Counted from the stretch's first letter, positions 16,864 through 26,139 are shown. The stretch is 64,000 nucleotides of DNA from Anaerolineae bacterium (GCA_022841825.1 JALHQT010000005.1:186001-250000), one strand, 5' to 3'. Made by a program: numbers and translations. The notes: generated by a model from the letters alone, not told the origin.

Positions 16864-18105
16864 TTATCCCCTTGGCACCATGACCGCGAAACTGCGCAGG
16901 TCATTCGCAACCGCAGAAATATCCACATTCTCGCCATCAAACGCAGCGCGCCAGACGGTCAGCGGCATCAGCAGGTTCGCTTCTGTATCGGTCGCCGTCG
17001 CCGGGTCGAACGTGCCATCGACAATTGCGTTCGCCCAACCGTCGATGTTGGGGATGACGCTCAGGTAGACGCTGTTTTCACCGCGCAGGATGCGCCCGAT
17101 AGCGAACCCATCGCCGTTGAACACCAGGCTGCTCCTTCCGGGGTCGCTGGTGACGTTGACCTCATAGAGGCTGACCGCCCAACGTTCGAGGGGAGTGCCT
17201 TCACCCAGTACAGCATCCAGTCGCGCCCGCGCGTCGCCTTCGTAGTTGAGCATGGTATCGAACGCGCGCACGCTGTAATAGACGCCGCTGCCCGTCTCAT
17301 TCCAGGCAAGCTGATCCGGCACTGCATCGACCGGAATATCCGATACCGAGTTGGTCGTCAAATCCAGAATGCGGACGACGAGAGGAGCCGGCTCACCACG
17401 CACAAACGGGATGGCGGCGATGCGCGTCTCATCGGGCGAGAGCACCGCGCGGCTCACGCCGTCGAACGTGGCTAGGCTTTGCCCGTCGAGCGAGCGCACG
17501 GCGAGATTGATCCCCTGGCAGTCGGTGCTGTAGACCAGACCGAAAGGCGTCAGCGCCAGCGTCAGATGATTTCCGCCCAAACTATAGGTCTCGGATGTGT
17601 AAAGCTGATCGGTCGGCAGGGGCGACCCACCGCCACAGCCCACGCCGAACTGCACAGGAATCATGGAGGAAGATGCCGACATGGGCAGCGGTTGGATGAA
17701 GACCTGCATCTGCATCACTGCGCGTCCATCGCTGCCGACCACGAACTCGCCATCGACCGCGTAGACCAGCTCGTTCAGGTTCGTGAAGCTGAAAGGCATC
17801 CCAGCGGTCAAACCAAAGGCAATGGGGATGATTTCCCCCGTCGTGCGATCATAGACGTTCAGCGTACGGACGAAATCCTCACCATAAGCGGCGAACGCCA
17901 GGTAGGTACCATCGGGACTGGCGACCAGCTCGCCGTAGCGCTGTGCGCCTTCGGCGATGATCGCCATCGCGCCATCTTCGTCCAGCATGACGATGCGATT
18001 GTCCTGTACGCCCGTGAGATAGATGGGCGACTGTGCAAGTGTGGGCATGGCAGATACAAACAAGAGGACGATGAGAAGCGAGGGCAGAGCAAACTTCCTA
18101 AACAT
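16864..18105 (-). CDS. Secreted TolB-like beta-propeller protein
   Basis: The 413-residue protein has a signal peptide (MFRKFALPSLLIVLLFVSAMPTLAQ) and then repeating beta-propeller-like units with Asp-Gly turns such as GELVASPDGTYLAFAAYGED and LSPDETRIAAIPF. The pattern matches TolB/WD40-like lipoprotein-independent propellers that bind partner proteins or ligands outside the membrane. No catalytic motif is visible. AGGA precedes ATG 18105. The gene converges with the LysM-glycosidase gene, with a GTAG palindrome in the 39-base gap. Confidence 0.75.
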   Translation of the reverse strand: MFRKFALPSLLIVLLFVSAMPTLAQSPIYLTGVQDNRIVMLDEDGAMAIIAEGAQRYGELVASPDGTYLAFAAYGEDFVRTLNVYDRTTGEIIPIAFGLTAGMPFSFTNLNELVYAVDGEFVVGSDGRAVMQMQVFIQPLPMSASSSMIPVQFGVGCGGGSPLPTDQLYTSETYSLGGNHLTLALTPFGLVYSTDCQGINLAVRSLDGQSLATFDGVSRAVLSPDETRIAAIPFVRGEPAPLVVRILDLTTNSVSDIPVDAVPDQLAWNETGSGVYYSVRAFDTMLNYEGDARARLDAVLGEGTPLERWAVSLYEVNVTSDPGRSSLVFNGDGFAIGRILRGENSVYLSVIPNIDGWANAIVDGTFDPATATDTEANLLMPLTVWRAAFDGENVDISAVANDLRSFAVMVPRG

Positions 18106-18202
18106 AGGAACATCCTGGAAACACTCATGAACGATACGATTACCAGAGTAACCAGGTTTCTAAGCAAGAGGATCAGACGCGAGGCTAAGTTTGGCTGCGG
18201 CG

Positions 18203-18228
18203 TTCGGCGGAGGAGGCGCTCCGCCGAA
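18203..18228. repeat. Ten-base-pair perfect hairpin between two minus-strand genes
   Basis: TTCGGCGGAG pairs with CTCCGCCGAA around GAGGCG in the 138-base gap between the STAS-like gene and the propeller gene. It lies 15 bases after the stop of the former, with no T tract, and lacks the GTAG foot. Confidence 0.6.
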
Positions 18229-18243
18229 AGAAGGGGCATACCA

Positions 18244-18687
18244 CTATTCGCGTGGTCGAGCGTGAAATTCGTCGATGAAGGCGATGGCGTCGGCTTCGGT
18301 CTTGACAATCCGCTTGCGATCCTGCTGCCCGCTCACGCGCATGGTCACCGTCAGCGTAGCAGATTGGATCGCGTCCTTGGCGATGATAGCGACCGGGTGA
18401 TTTTGCAGGTCCGCCTGCTGATTGACCTGCTCGCTCTGACGAGCGGTCGAGCTGATGTTGCTGTTGGCGAACTCGGTGACATCGCGGAAATCGTAGATCG
18501 AGCCGCGCGCGGTCATGACCTTTGCTGGCTGTGCCTTGATGATACTGCCCAGCCACTGGTAGAACTCGGCAGTGACGGCAGGGGTTAGCACCCCCAGATA
18601 CTTGACGCGGAGTATCTGGCGCTCTTCGTCGTAATAAGCCGCGATGTGTTCGGAGATATAGCGCACCAGCGCAACCGTTTCGTTCAT
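18244..18687 (-). CDS. Uncharacterised small cytoplasmic protein, possibly STAS/SpoIIAA-like
   Basis: A 147-residue protein without signal peptide or membrane segments. The start could be ATG 18687 (GGAG nine bases upstream) or an upstream GTG at 18720. It shows the pattern YYDEERQILRVKYLGVLT then helix (EFYQWLGSIIKAQ) then strand VMTARGSIYDFRDV, which recalls SpoIIAA-like single-domain proteins in which a short strand-helix unit carries a conserved DFR. That assignment is tentative. It lies about 150 bases from the divergent proS start. Confidence 0.6.
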   Translation of the reverse strand: MNETVALVRYISEHIAAYYDEERQILRVKYLGVLTPAVTAEFYQWLGSIIKAQPAKVMTARGSIYDFRDVTEFANSNISSTARQSEQVNQQADLQNHPVAIIAKDAIQSATLTVTMRVSGQQDRKRIVKTEADAIAFIDEFHARPRE

Positions 18688-18802
18688 AAAAGCACGCTCC
18701 GCTGCTCTTGAGCCACTCACTTCTATAGTTATACCGCGATTCTTATGGCACGTTCATAATGAACTTGAGACGCAAACGCTGAGAAATAATCGCCGCCCAT
18801 CG

Positions 18803-18831
18803 TTCAATTCCCGCGCCGCCTGGGCTATAAT
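18803..18831 (+). promoter_or_regulatory. Likely sigma-70-type promoter of proS
   Basis: TTCAAT (18803-18808) and TATAAT (18826-18831) are separated by 17 bases, and the proS ATG follows 39 bases later. Both boxes fit the general bacterial consensus. Confidence 0.65.
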
Positions 18832-18870
18832 CGCCACAAATTCATCTCCGCATGACTGCGAGGACGCTGC

Positions 18871-20310
18871 ATGTCTAACCAACCGCTGCCTTCACCCACC
18901 CAGGACTTCTCGGCGTGGTACAACGATATTGTCTATCGCGCTGACCTGTGCGATCAGTCGCCCGTGCGCGGCTGCATCATCATCAAGCCCTATGGCTACG
19001 AAATCTGGGAAGGGATCAAGGGCGCGCTCGATATGCGCTTTAAGGCGACTGGGCACGTCAATGCCTACTTCCCGCTCTTCATCCCGATGAGCTATTTGCA
19101 GCGCGAGGCGCAGCATGTCGAAGGCTTTAGCCCGGAACTGGCGATTGTCACCATCGGCGGCGGCGAGACGCTGGCGGAGCCGCTGGTCGTCCGCCCCACC
19201 TCCGAGACGATCATCGGCGAGTCGTTCGCCAAGTGGATACAGTCCTACCGCGATCTGCCGCTGCTCATGAACCAGTGGGCGAATGTCGTCCGCTGGGAAA
19301 TGCGCACGCGCCCCTTCCTGCGCACAGCGGAATTCCTCTGGCAGGAAGGGCACACCGCTCACGCCACGCATGACGAGGCGGAAGAAGAAACGCTGCAAAT
19401 GCTGGACGTGTACGCCGATGTCGCGGTCAACGTCGCGGCGATCCCGGTCATCAAGGGCTTGAAGGCGGAGAGCGAGAAGTTCGCGGGCGCGCTGCGCACC
19501 TACTCCATCGAAGCGATGATGGGCGATAAGAAGGCGCTCCAGAGCGGCACCAGCCATAACCTGGGGCAGAACTTCGCCAAGGCGTTCAACATCCAATACC
19601 TCGACCGCAGCAACCAGCTCCAGCACTGCTGGACGACCTCCTGGGGTCTCAGCACGCGCATGGTCGGCGCGGTCATCATGGCACACGGCGACGAGAAGGG
19701 GCTGCGCCTGCCGCCCAAGCTCGCCCCGCATCAGGTCGTCATCGTGCCGATCTACAAGACCGACGACGAAAAGAGCGGCGTGATGGCTGCGGTCGAGTCG
19801 ATCAAGAAGCAGCTCGTCAGCGGCAACATCCGCGTCTGGGTGGATCGGCGCGAAGACCTGTCGCCCGGCTTCAAGTACAACGACTGGGAGATGCGCGGCG
19901 TCCCGGTGCGCCTGGAAGTCGGACCCAAGGATGTGGCGAACAACGTCGTCATGGCAGCGCGCCGCGACATGGGCAAGGAGGGCAAGCGCAGCCTGCCGCA
20001 GGAGAACCTCGCCGCAAGCGTGAGCGCCCTGCTCGACGAAATACAGGCAAATCTGCTGGCGCAGGCGACGGCGTTCCGCGATGCCAATATCTTCGACGTG
20101 AAGACCTACGACGAACTCAAGCAGGTCGTCGAGGCGGGAGGCTTCGCGCGCGGCTGGTATGCGGGTGACAGTTCCGATGACAAACGCATCAAGAACGACA
20201 CGCAGGCAACCCACCGCTGCTTCCCGCTCGAACAGCCGGGCGGCGGCGGCGAGTGCCTGCTGACAGGCAAGCAGGCGGAGAAACTCGCCCTGTTCGCCAA
20301 GGCGTACTGA
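18871..20310 (+). CDS. proS: Prolyl-tRNA synthetase, archaeal/eukaryal type
   Basis: The 479-residue class II synthetase charges tRNA-Pro with proline in the cytoplasm. The opening QDFSAWYNDIVYRADLCDQSPVRG and the motif-2 region RPFLRTAEFLWQEGHTAH are typical of the short ProS type found in archaea, eukaryotes and some bacteria. It lacks the inserted editing domain of the E. coli type. The anticodon-binding domain (from about residue 285, PHQVVIVPIYK) and the C-terminal zinc-like extension (near HRCFPLEQ through GECLLTGKQAEKLALFAKAY) are both complete. GAGG lies seven bases before ATG 18871. It appears to be a single-gene unit. Confidence 0.96.
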   Translation: MSNQPLPSPTQDFSAWYNDIVYRADLCDQSPVRGCIIIKPYGYEIWEGIKGALDMRFKATGHVNAYFPLFIPMSYLQREAQHVEGFSPELAIVTIGGGETLAEPLVVRPTSETIIGESFAKWIQSYRDLPLLMNQWANVVRWEMRTRPFLRTAEFLWQEGHTAHATHDEAEEETLQMLDVYADVAVNVAAIPVIKGLKAESEKFAGALRTYSIEAMMGDKKALQSGTSHNLGQNFAKAFNIQYLDRSNQLQHCWTTSWGLSTRMVGAVIMAHGDEKGLRLPPKLAPHQVVIVPIYKTDDEKSGVMAAVESIKKQLVSGNIRVWVDRREDLSPGFKYNDWEMRGVPVRLEVGPKDVANNVVMAARRDMGKEGKRSLPQENLAASVSALLDEIQANLLAQATAFRDANIFDVKTYDELKQVVEAGGFARGWYAGDSSDDKRIKNDTQATHRCFPLEQPGGGGECLLTGKQAEKLALFAKAY

Positions 20311-20328
20311 TGTCGCGAGTTCAGGGCA

Positions 20329-21687
20329 TTATGTCAGCTCAATGAGATTGACGATGTTACCGCGTATGGATTCACGCTTGGGTTGCTGACCGACTGCCTG
20401 AATCTCGATTGGCATTTGACGGGCGCGCAGTAAAAACAGGAAACTCGCCTGAACCTGCGCGTTCCGAATGACCGAAAAACGATAGCGCTGAAGCAGCATT
20501 GCCAGCACAATCTTCATCTCCAGCATGGCGAAGGTCGCACCGATGCAGCGACGCGGTCCGGCGCTGAAGGGAATATACTCATAAGGCGAAGGATCAATGC
20601 TGAACCAGCGTTCCGGCATAAACCGATTCGGCTGTGGGTACAGGTGAGGAAGGCGGTGCGTGAGGAAATGACTGATCATCACCGATTCTCCCGCTGCCAG
20701 TTCAAAGCTCCCCACACGGACTGGCTGAGACACTGTCTTGGTAATAAAGGACACTGGTGGAAACAAGCGCAGCGCCTCGTTAACCACCCCCTCCAACAAC
20801 TTCAACCGGCTGATCTGTTCTACCGTCGGTGGGCTGCCGTGCAGCTCACCTTCCACTTCATCCACCAGATCCGCCATGATCTTGGGATGCTGGGCTAACA
20901 GGAATAATGCCCAGCTCAGAGCGTTGGCACTCGTTTCATGCCCAGCCAGATAGAGCAGAGTGGCATTGCCGATCAACTCGGCATCCGTCATCTGCGTCCC
21001 GTCCTCGTCATGCGTCTTCATCAGCATCGACATGACATCCCGGCTCTCATCCAGATGGGCGCGTTTCTGGGCGAGTAATTCGCGAACGATCGCTTCAATC
21101 CGTCCTGCCACAGCGACTAACCGTCGAGCTGGCGAATAAGGCAGGTTCTGCGGGACGACATTCGCCAGGATGGAACTGCTCAATGCAAGCCATTCCTCCA
21201 ACAGACTGCCCAGCGCATAGCCGTTTTTGTCCAGCTCTAGCCCAAACAGAGTCTTGATGACAATGCCCATCGTCAGGGCTGTCATCTCGTCGATCATGTT
21301 GACGCGCTGTCCCGGATGCCAGCGATCGATCAACTGCTGAGTGACCGCGATCATATCCTGGGCATACCCATCCACTTCCTTCTTATGGAAAGCCGGCATA
21401 ATCAGGCGACGCTGCTGCCTGTGATGCTCGCCATTCAGGTACACCACGCCTTGGGTCAGGCGTTGTGCAGCAGTGTCGGGTGGAGGCGAGGTGGTGACTG
21501 CATGAAAGACTTTGGTGTCGCTCAAGATTTGCTGGTTGTATTCCGGTCCAACCGCAAGCACGACGCCCTGTGAGCTACCCCGACTCAGTGTGAAATCCAT
21601 CCGGCTCAACGTCCCGTGATTTGCAACCTGATGTTGGAGGCTCACCAGAGGATCACGAAAGAACTTGATCATTTCCCACAGTGCCAA
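20329..21687 (-). CDS. Cytochrome P450 (first copy)
   Basis: This haem monooxygenase has the P450 landmarks: I-helix AGHETSA, ExxR as EALR, and the haem loop FSAGPRRCIG with the axial Cys at residue 381. I place the start at TTG 21687 because AGGAGG lies exactly six bases before it; a longer GTG frame begins at 21717. The 452-residue length is normal, with no reductase fused. It resembles CYP families of class-I bacterial systems, so ferredoxin and reductase must come from elsewhere. It lies 45 bases downstream of a GNAT gene on the same strand. The substrate is not predictable. Confidence 0.92.
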   Translation of the reverse strand: MALWEMIKFFRDPLVSLQHQVANHGTLSRMDFTLSRGSSQGVVLAVGPEYNQQILSDTKVFHAVTTSPPPDTAAQRLTQGVVYLNGEHHRQQRRLIMPAFHKKEVDGYAQDMIAVTQQLIDRWHPGQRVNMIDEMTALTMGIVIKTLFGLELDKNGYALGSLLEEWLALSSSILANVVPQNLPYSPARRLVAVAGRIEAIVRELLAQKRAHLDESRDVMSMLMKTHDEDGTQMTDAELIGNATLLYLAGHETSANALSWALFLLAQHPKIMADLVDEVEGELHGSPPTVEQISRLKLLEGVVNEALRLFPPVSFITKTVSQPVRVGSFELAAGESVMISHFLTHRLPHLYPQPNRFMPERWFSIDPSPYEYIPFSAGPRRCIGATFAMLEMKIVLAMLLQRYRFSVIRNAQVQASFLFLLRARQMPIEIQAVGQQPKRESIRGNIVNLIELT

Positions 21688-21732
21688 TAAACACCTCCTC
21701 GACTCACTCCAGAGCACAACGGTTGCAGAGCA

Positions 21733-22599
21733 TTATGACAACTTCTGACTCTCAGCAAACACCCAGTCTTCCTGCTCGGCGACGACAGTATAGCCGATCC
21801 GCTGGTAAATCTTGTTGCTGGTGAGGTTGTTGCGGTCGGTGTAAAGCGCGCACCACCTGCGTCCACTCGCCAGCAGGTGCGCACTAACGGCGGCTGTCAG
21901 AGCGCCTGCGTAACCGTTGCGGCGGTGTTCAGGCGGCGTGTAGACGCCGGAAACCACCGCGCCATGCGGTGTCAGGCGGTTGACCGACGCCATCGACACC
22001 GGGCGATCCCCGACGTCCCACACCCAGATACCGCGCTCATCAGATGCTTCCATCAGTATGTCGATGTAGCGCTCGGACTCGCCGGGGCGGAATGTTCCAA
22101 AGGCATCCTCTTCAAAGCTGTCCATCCAGGTGATGAGCTGCGCGCGCTCGACCGGGTATGCCTTGCGCATGACGCCCGTGACCCCTGTCGTCGGGAGGAC
22201 GACATCCAAGCGATAGAGAAGCTGTGGCATGTCCATATGCGCCTGCTGCCCGCACCCCTGACTCCACACCTCTGCAAAGCGCTGGCAGGCGGCGGGTTCA
22301 CCCCGGATGCCGGGCAGAGCAACGCCATCCGCGAGCAACCGCTCGGCAAGCGCGGTAGCGATCGCTTCTGCGGGGGTCACCAGGTTGAGTTTACGCCCAG
22401 GGGTGAGCATTGCCGCGCCGATCACTGTGCCCCCGTCATGCACACGCCACATCTGCACCCTGCTCGAACCGCCGCGCATGGCATTGAGCGTCAGTCCAAT
22501 GGTGACGTTATTCTCGACCTCGCGCTGCATCAGAAACGCGCCTGTCGTGCTATAGAATGCACCCGGATGGGTAAAGTAGTCTATTTGCAGCGTGGACAT
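21733..22599 (-). CDS. GNAT-family N-acetyltransferase
   Basis: The product has 288 residues from ATG 22599, which has AGGAG eight bases upstream; ATG 22605 is also possible. The C-terminal half carries the acetyl-CoA site: VVSGVYTPPEHRRNGYAGAL, in which RRNGYA is the pyrophosphate-binding Q/RxxGxG/A variant, and a later CALYTDRNNLTSNKIYQRIGY typical of FR47/GNAT proteins. The N-terminal half is an unrecognised region that may be a second, degenerate GNAT fold. The acceptor is unknown. The gene lies just upstream of a P450 gene and is divergent from a DinB gene. Confidence 0.85.
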   Translation of the reverse strand: MSTLQIDYFTHPGAFYSTTGAFLMQREVENNVTIGLTLNAMRGGSSRVQMWRVHDGGTVIGAAMLTPGRKLNLVTPAEAIATALAERLLADGVALPGIRGEPAACQRFAEVWSQGCGQQAHMDMPQLLYRLDVVLPTTGVTGVMRKAYPVERAQLITWMDSFEEDAFGTFRPGESERYIDILMEASDERGIWVWDVGDRPVSMASVNRLTPHGAVVSGVYTPPEHRRNGYAGALTAAVSAHLLASGRRWCALYTDRNNLTSNKIYQRIGYTVVAEQEDWVFAESQKLS

Positions 22600-22656
22600 A
22601 GTCATTTCTCCTGAAGAAGATACAGTATTCTAAAGCTTTGTCGTGGAGAAACCATC

Positions 22657-23151
22657 ATGCGCGATCATCTCAGGATGCTCTTTAACTATACCTACTGGGC
22701 GCATAAGCGTGTCTGGACAAACTGCATTCTGCCGCTTTCGGATGAGCAGTATCGACAGCCGCTCGACTACTCTATCGGATCAATCCACAATCAGGTCGTC
22801 CATACAATGAGCGCCGAGTGGATGTGGTTGAGCCGCATTCACGGGCACAACCCGTCCGCCATGCTCAACCCGGACGACTTCGCGGATCGTGATGCCGTGC
22901 GCGCGCGCTGGGACGCGCTCGAAGCGGAGATGCGCGCCTATGTCGATGGGCTGCCCGCCGACGTTTCGTCGCTCACCTTCACCTACACGACGACTTCGGG
23001 CAAGAGCTACACGCAGCCCGTCAGCCACATCCTCTTCCAGCTCATCAATCATGGCACCGATCACCGCGCGCAGACGCTCGCGATGATCCATACGCTGGGA
23101 GGGGCGACCATTGCTCAGGATTTGATCATGTACCTGCGAGAGCTGCCATGA
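22657..23151 (+). CDS. DinB-family protein
   Basis: The 164-residue protein has the four-helix DinB/YfiT fold signature: an early LRMLFNYTYWAHKRVW, His in HNQVVHTMSAEWMW, and NHGTDHRAQTL near the C-terminus. The three histidines would bind a divalent metal. DinB-like proteins include thiol transferases using bacillithiol or mycothiol, though most have no known substrate. ATG 22657 has GGAG nine bases upstream. Its stop overlaps the start of the next gene by four bases (ATGA), so it is co-translated with a P450, which suggests that they handle the same small molecule. Confidence 0.88.
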   Translation: MRDHLRMLFNYTYWAHKRVWTNCILPLSDEQYRQPLDYSIGSIHNQVVHTMSAEWMWLSRIHGHNPSAMLNPDDFADRDAVRARWDALEAEMRAYVDGLPADVSSLTFTYTTTSGKSYTQPVSHILFQLINHGTDHRAQTLAMIHTLGGATIAQDLIMYLRELP

Positions 23152-24488
23152 CCCACGGCTTGTCACAGGCAGGTCCCGATTACACAGCGGAATTCGCGCG
23201 TGACCCCCTGGCATTTCTGCGCGCGCAGGCAGGCGAGCGCGCGGTGCGCTTTCGCCTCAATGACCTGCCGTATGTGCTGGTCAACGACGTGAAGGCGATC
23301 CATGACCTGCTCGTCACACAGTCTGACCGCTTCACGCGCACCGAGTTCACCCGCGAGGCACTGGCACCCTTTCTGGGGAACGGATTACTCACGTCAGACG
23401 GCGACCTGCATCGGCGCCAGCGACGGTTGATGCAGCCCGCTTTCCATCCCTACCGCATCGAGAACTATGCCAGACTGATGATTCGGCACATCGAGCACGC
23501 GATCAGCGGATGGGTTGACGGCATGCAGATGAATGTGACAGAAACGGTCGTCGCACTTTCGCTCGGCGTGGTGACCGAGGCACTCTTTGGCGAAGACGCC
23601 TCGGAAGCCGCGGGAGACCTGCACCAGATGCTGCACCTGATGCAGCAGGCACAGGCGGCAGAATTCGACCCGCAGCGTCATGATGCCACGCGGCGCGCCG
23701 AGTTTGAGCGCGACCTGCGCGCCGCAGTTGGCAAGATCGACCAGCGCATTCACGGACTGATCGCTCGGCGACGTGCGGGGGGAAGTGGCGGAAATGATCT
23801 CCTGGCGATGCTGCTGGCTGCGACGGACATTTCCGGCGAGGGGGGCATGAGCGATCAGCAGGTGCGTGATGAGGTGATCACCCTGTTCATCGCAGGGCAC
23901 GAAACGACATCCGTCACACTCACGTGGGCATTCTGGCTGCTCGGCAAAGATCAATCCGTCTACGACGCGCTGATCAGCGAAGTCGATGGTTCGCTCGGCG
24001 ACGGCGTGCCGACGCCCGCGCAGCTCATGAACCTGGCGCTGCCGATGCAGATCATCCGCGAGACGCTGCGCCTGTATCCAACCGCCTGGATTCTCTTCAA
24101 CCGCCTGGCGACCACTACGACGAAGCTGTCAGACATCCCCGTCATGTCTGACGAGATCGTGATGGTTAGCCCCTACGCGGTACAGCGCAGCGCACATCAC
24201 TTTGAACACCCCGACGCCTTCAATCCGGGGCATTTTGCGGAGGGGTGGGAGAAGCGGCGCGACAAGTTCAGTTACTTTCCGTTCGGCGGGGGTGCGCGCA
24301 TCTGCATTGGACAGCACTTCGCGCTGATGGAGGCATCGTCGCTGCTGGCGATGATGGCGCAGCGCTTTCGTTTCCGTCTGCTCGACCCGGAACAGGCAAT
24401 CATCCCGCAGCCGCTCACCACACTTCAGCCAGATGTGCCGATTGAAATTGAACTGGTGGCGCGCCAGGAAACGGAGAAAGGGCGATGA
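23148..24488 (+). CDS. Cytochrome P450 (second copy)
   Basis: The 446-residue monooxygenase overlaps the DinB gene by four bases. It has AGHETTS in the I-helix, ETLR as the ExxR, and the haem loop FPFGGGARICIG with Cys386. It is clearly related to the P450 at 20329 but not a recent duplicate. The last codons GGG CGA TGA fall inside a GTAG-foot repeat (24480-24505), so the repeat supplies the C-terminal Gly-Arg and the stop. No redox partner is encoded nearby. Confidence 0.92.
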   Translation: MTHGLSQAGPDYTAEFARDPLAFLRAQAGERAVRFRLNDLPYVLVNDVKAIHDLLVTQSDRFTRTEFTREALAPFLGNGLLTSDGDLHRRQRRLMQPAFHPYRIENYARLMIRHIEHAISGWVDGMQMNVTETVVALSLGVVTEALFGEDASEAAGDLHQMLHLMQQAQAAEFDPQRHDATRRAEFERDLRAAVGKIDQRIHGLIARRRAGGSGGNDLLAMLLAATDISGEGGMSDQQVRDEVITLFIAGHETTSVTLTWAFWLLGKDQSVYDALISEVDGSLGDGVPTPAQLMNLALPMQIIRETLRLYPTAWILFNRLATTTTKLSDIPVMSDEIVMVSPYAVQRSAHHFEHPDAFNPGHFAEGWEKRRDKFSYFPFGGGARICIGQHFALMEASSLLAMMAQRFRFRLLDPEQAIIPQPLTTLQPDVPIEIELVARQETEKGR

Positions 24489-24505
24489 CACGGCATCGCC
24501 CCTAC
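24480..24505 (-). repeat. GTAG-foot hairpin that supplies the P450 stop codon
   Basis: On the minus strand the unit begins GTAGGGGCGATG, and its stem GGGCGATG/CATCGCCC is a perfect 8 bp with a six-base loop. On the plus strand the left arm overlaps the TGA of the P450 gene (24486-24488). Confidence 0.8.
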
Positions 24506-24512
24506 AATCGCG

Positions 24513-26018
24513 TTATGACGAAGGCGTCGCCGTCGCCGTCGGGCGGATACGGGTAGCGGTCGCTGTCGGTGGGACATTCGTCGCCGTCGGCGGTACGGGT
24601 GTGTTCGTCGCCGTCGCAGTGGCGGTCGGCGGCACAGGCGTGTTGGTCGCCGTCGGCGGAACTGCGGTGTTGGTGGCGGTCGGCGGTATGTCAGTCGCCG
24701 TAGCAGTCGGTGGTACGGGTGTATTGGTCGCCGTCGCGGTCGGTTCTGGCGTATTCGTCGCCGTGCTCGTCGGGCTGGCGGTCGGCGTCGAAGTCGCCGC
24801 GAGCGTCGGCAGCGGCGTGTTGGTCGGCGGCAGGTTGAGCGGATTGAGTGGGATCGGCGTCGTCAGACGGAACGTCTCCAGGATGGTGGCGTAATCACGA
24901 TACGCCGCCGCCGGATCAAGCGTGACGGGCGCGGGCGTGGCATCCGCCGCTGGGGTCGCATCGGAGGGGGCTGCCGCTTCCGGCAGTGCGCTCAGGTCGA
25001 TGTCCGTGCCAGGGAAACGCAGATTCGCCACATTCACACTGCCTTCGCCGCCCAGCACCAGCGCCTGACCGCTGAATGGCTCGCCATCCGCAGTGCGGTA
25101 GGCATAACTGACCGCGAAGCCTTCGGCGGCATCGCGCGTCACGGGAGTCACGCTCAGGATCGTGGCGTTGCTCTGCTGCTGTGTCACAAACTCGCGCGCA
25201 GCTGCCTCGTCAAGGGCAGCATCGCGGGCAATCGTATCGATGCGCAGCGTCTCGCCGCTGCTGCCCGCAATGCTGCTGGTGATGCCTGGCGCATTATCCT
25301 GTACCGTCCAGGTCTGTGGATAGCGCAGAATCGTATTGGCGAACGGGTCATATTTCGCCTGCCACTCAAACGGCGCGAACGCCAGCGCGGGATTGAGCGT
25401 GAGCGTGGCGGGCAGGTTCTCCGTCAGCCAGCGCACCAGGTCTATGGCGTTGTTCGGCGCGACGACGCGCACGGAGTAGATATACTGCGAGTCGAACCAT
25501 GTCACCTGACGCGCCACATATTCCTGACGGCGGAAATCGACGTTGAAGTCGATGATCAGGCGATCCCCCTGGATCTCGCGCGTGGCTTCACTCCACTGAT
25601 TGAAGCGCGCCCAGGTTTGCCCCAGGACTTCCTGCGTGAGCTGCGCGCTGACGTCGTCGATGGAAGCGACGGGCGTGATCGGCTGCTGGATGTAAGCATC
25701 GATGACGGCGAGGTTCGCGCTGTTGTTCATGCCCACCTGGGCAATACCTGGCTGGGTGGTCGGACCCGTGATCGTCCAGCCGGTCGGCTGCGCGATGGTG
25801 TACAACCCGGTCGGATGCAGATACAACTGGTCAAGTGCAATCCCGCCGAAATCCGTGATCGGTGGCGGGAAGGTGGCACTGGGTACGGCAGTCGGATCAG
25901 GTTGATCGATAGGCTGAAGGGCGTTGTTCTGGAAGATTGGCAGGATCGTCCCGGCAATCAGGACGACCGCCATGAAGACGCCCAGGATAAGGCTGATCCG
26001 GCGGGTGTTATTGTTCAT
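24513..26018 (-). CDS. Membrane-anchored extracytoplasmic protein with a Thr/Pro/Ala-rich C-terminal tail
   Basis: From ATG 26018 the product has about 501 residues; an in-frame start at 26060 adds 14. A single N-terminal hydrophobic segment (ISLILGVFMAVVLIAGTIL) is a signal anchor or signal peptide. Residues ~40-380 hold two similar PsbP/LpqN-like segments (LYTIAQPTGWTI and ILRYPQTWTV openings), which is tentative. From about residue 395 the tail is made of TNTPVPPTATAT-type units. Such Thr/Pro/Ala tails are common in exported Chloroflexi proteins, perhaps as a wall-spanning or glycosylated stalk. On DNA level they form a degenerate repeat tract (24530-24830). Confidence 0.75.
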   Translation of the reverse strand: MNNNTRRISLILGVFMAVVLIAGTILPIFQNNALQPIDQPDPTAVPSATFPPPITDFGGIALDQLYLHPTGLYTIAQPTGWTITGPTTQPGIAQVGMNNSANLAVIDAYIQQPITPVASIDDVSAQLTQEVLGQTWARFNQWSEATREIQGDRLIIDFNVDFRRQEYVARQVTWFDSQYIYSVRVVAPNNAIDLVRWLTENLPATLTLNPALAFAPFEWQAKYDPFANTILRYPQTWTVQDNAPGITSSIAGSSGETLRIDTIARDAALDEAAAREFVTQQQSNATILSVTPVTRDAAEGFAVSYAYRTADGEPFSGQALVLGGEGSVNVANLRFPGTDIDLSALPEAAAPSDATPAADATPAPVTLDPAAAYRDYATILETFRLTTPIPLNPLNLPPTNTPLPTLAATSTPTASPTSTATNTPEPTATATNTPVPPTATATDIPPTATNTAVPPTATNTPVPPTATATATNTPVPPTATNVPPTATATRIRPTATATPSS

Positions 26019-26133
26019 GAGAAGCGAAATCTCCGGCAAAAAAGGGTTACGAAGCGGCAACCATAATAGCGCAAATGCCCCCGCTTGTTAAGCGCTCATC
26101 CTTTCGCCCTTCTATGCTCTGTTCCCCCTCTGC

Positions 26134-26139
26134 TATAAT
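26134..26139 (+). promoter_or_regulatory. Candidate -10 box upstream of rpsO
   Basis: TATAAT lies 77 bases before the rpsO start. The -35 region at the right distance (TCTATG) is poor, so only the -10 is supported. Confidence 0.45.

Noticed and set aside
18203-18228. The 10 bp hairpin as a member of the GTAG-foot family
   Set aside because: It has a good stem but no GTAG foot and a different loop, so it is listed separately.
24530-24830. The repeat tract in the Thr/Pro-rich gene as a CRISPR-like or tandem non-coding repeat
   Set aside because: The periodicity is that of codons for TNTPVPPTAT-type peptides; repeats are uneven and lie within one open frame.
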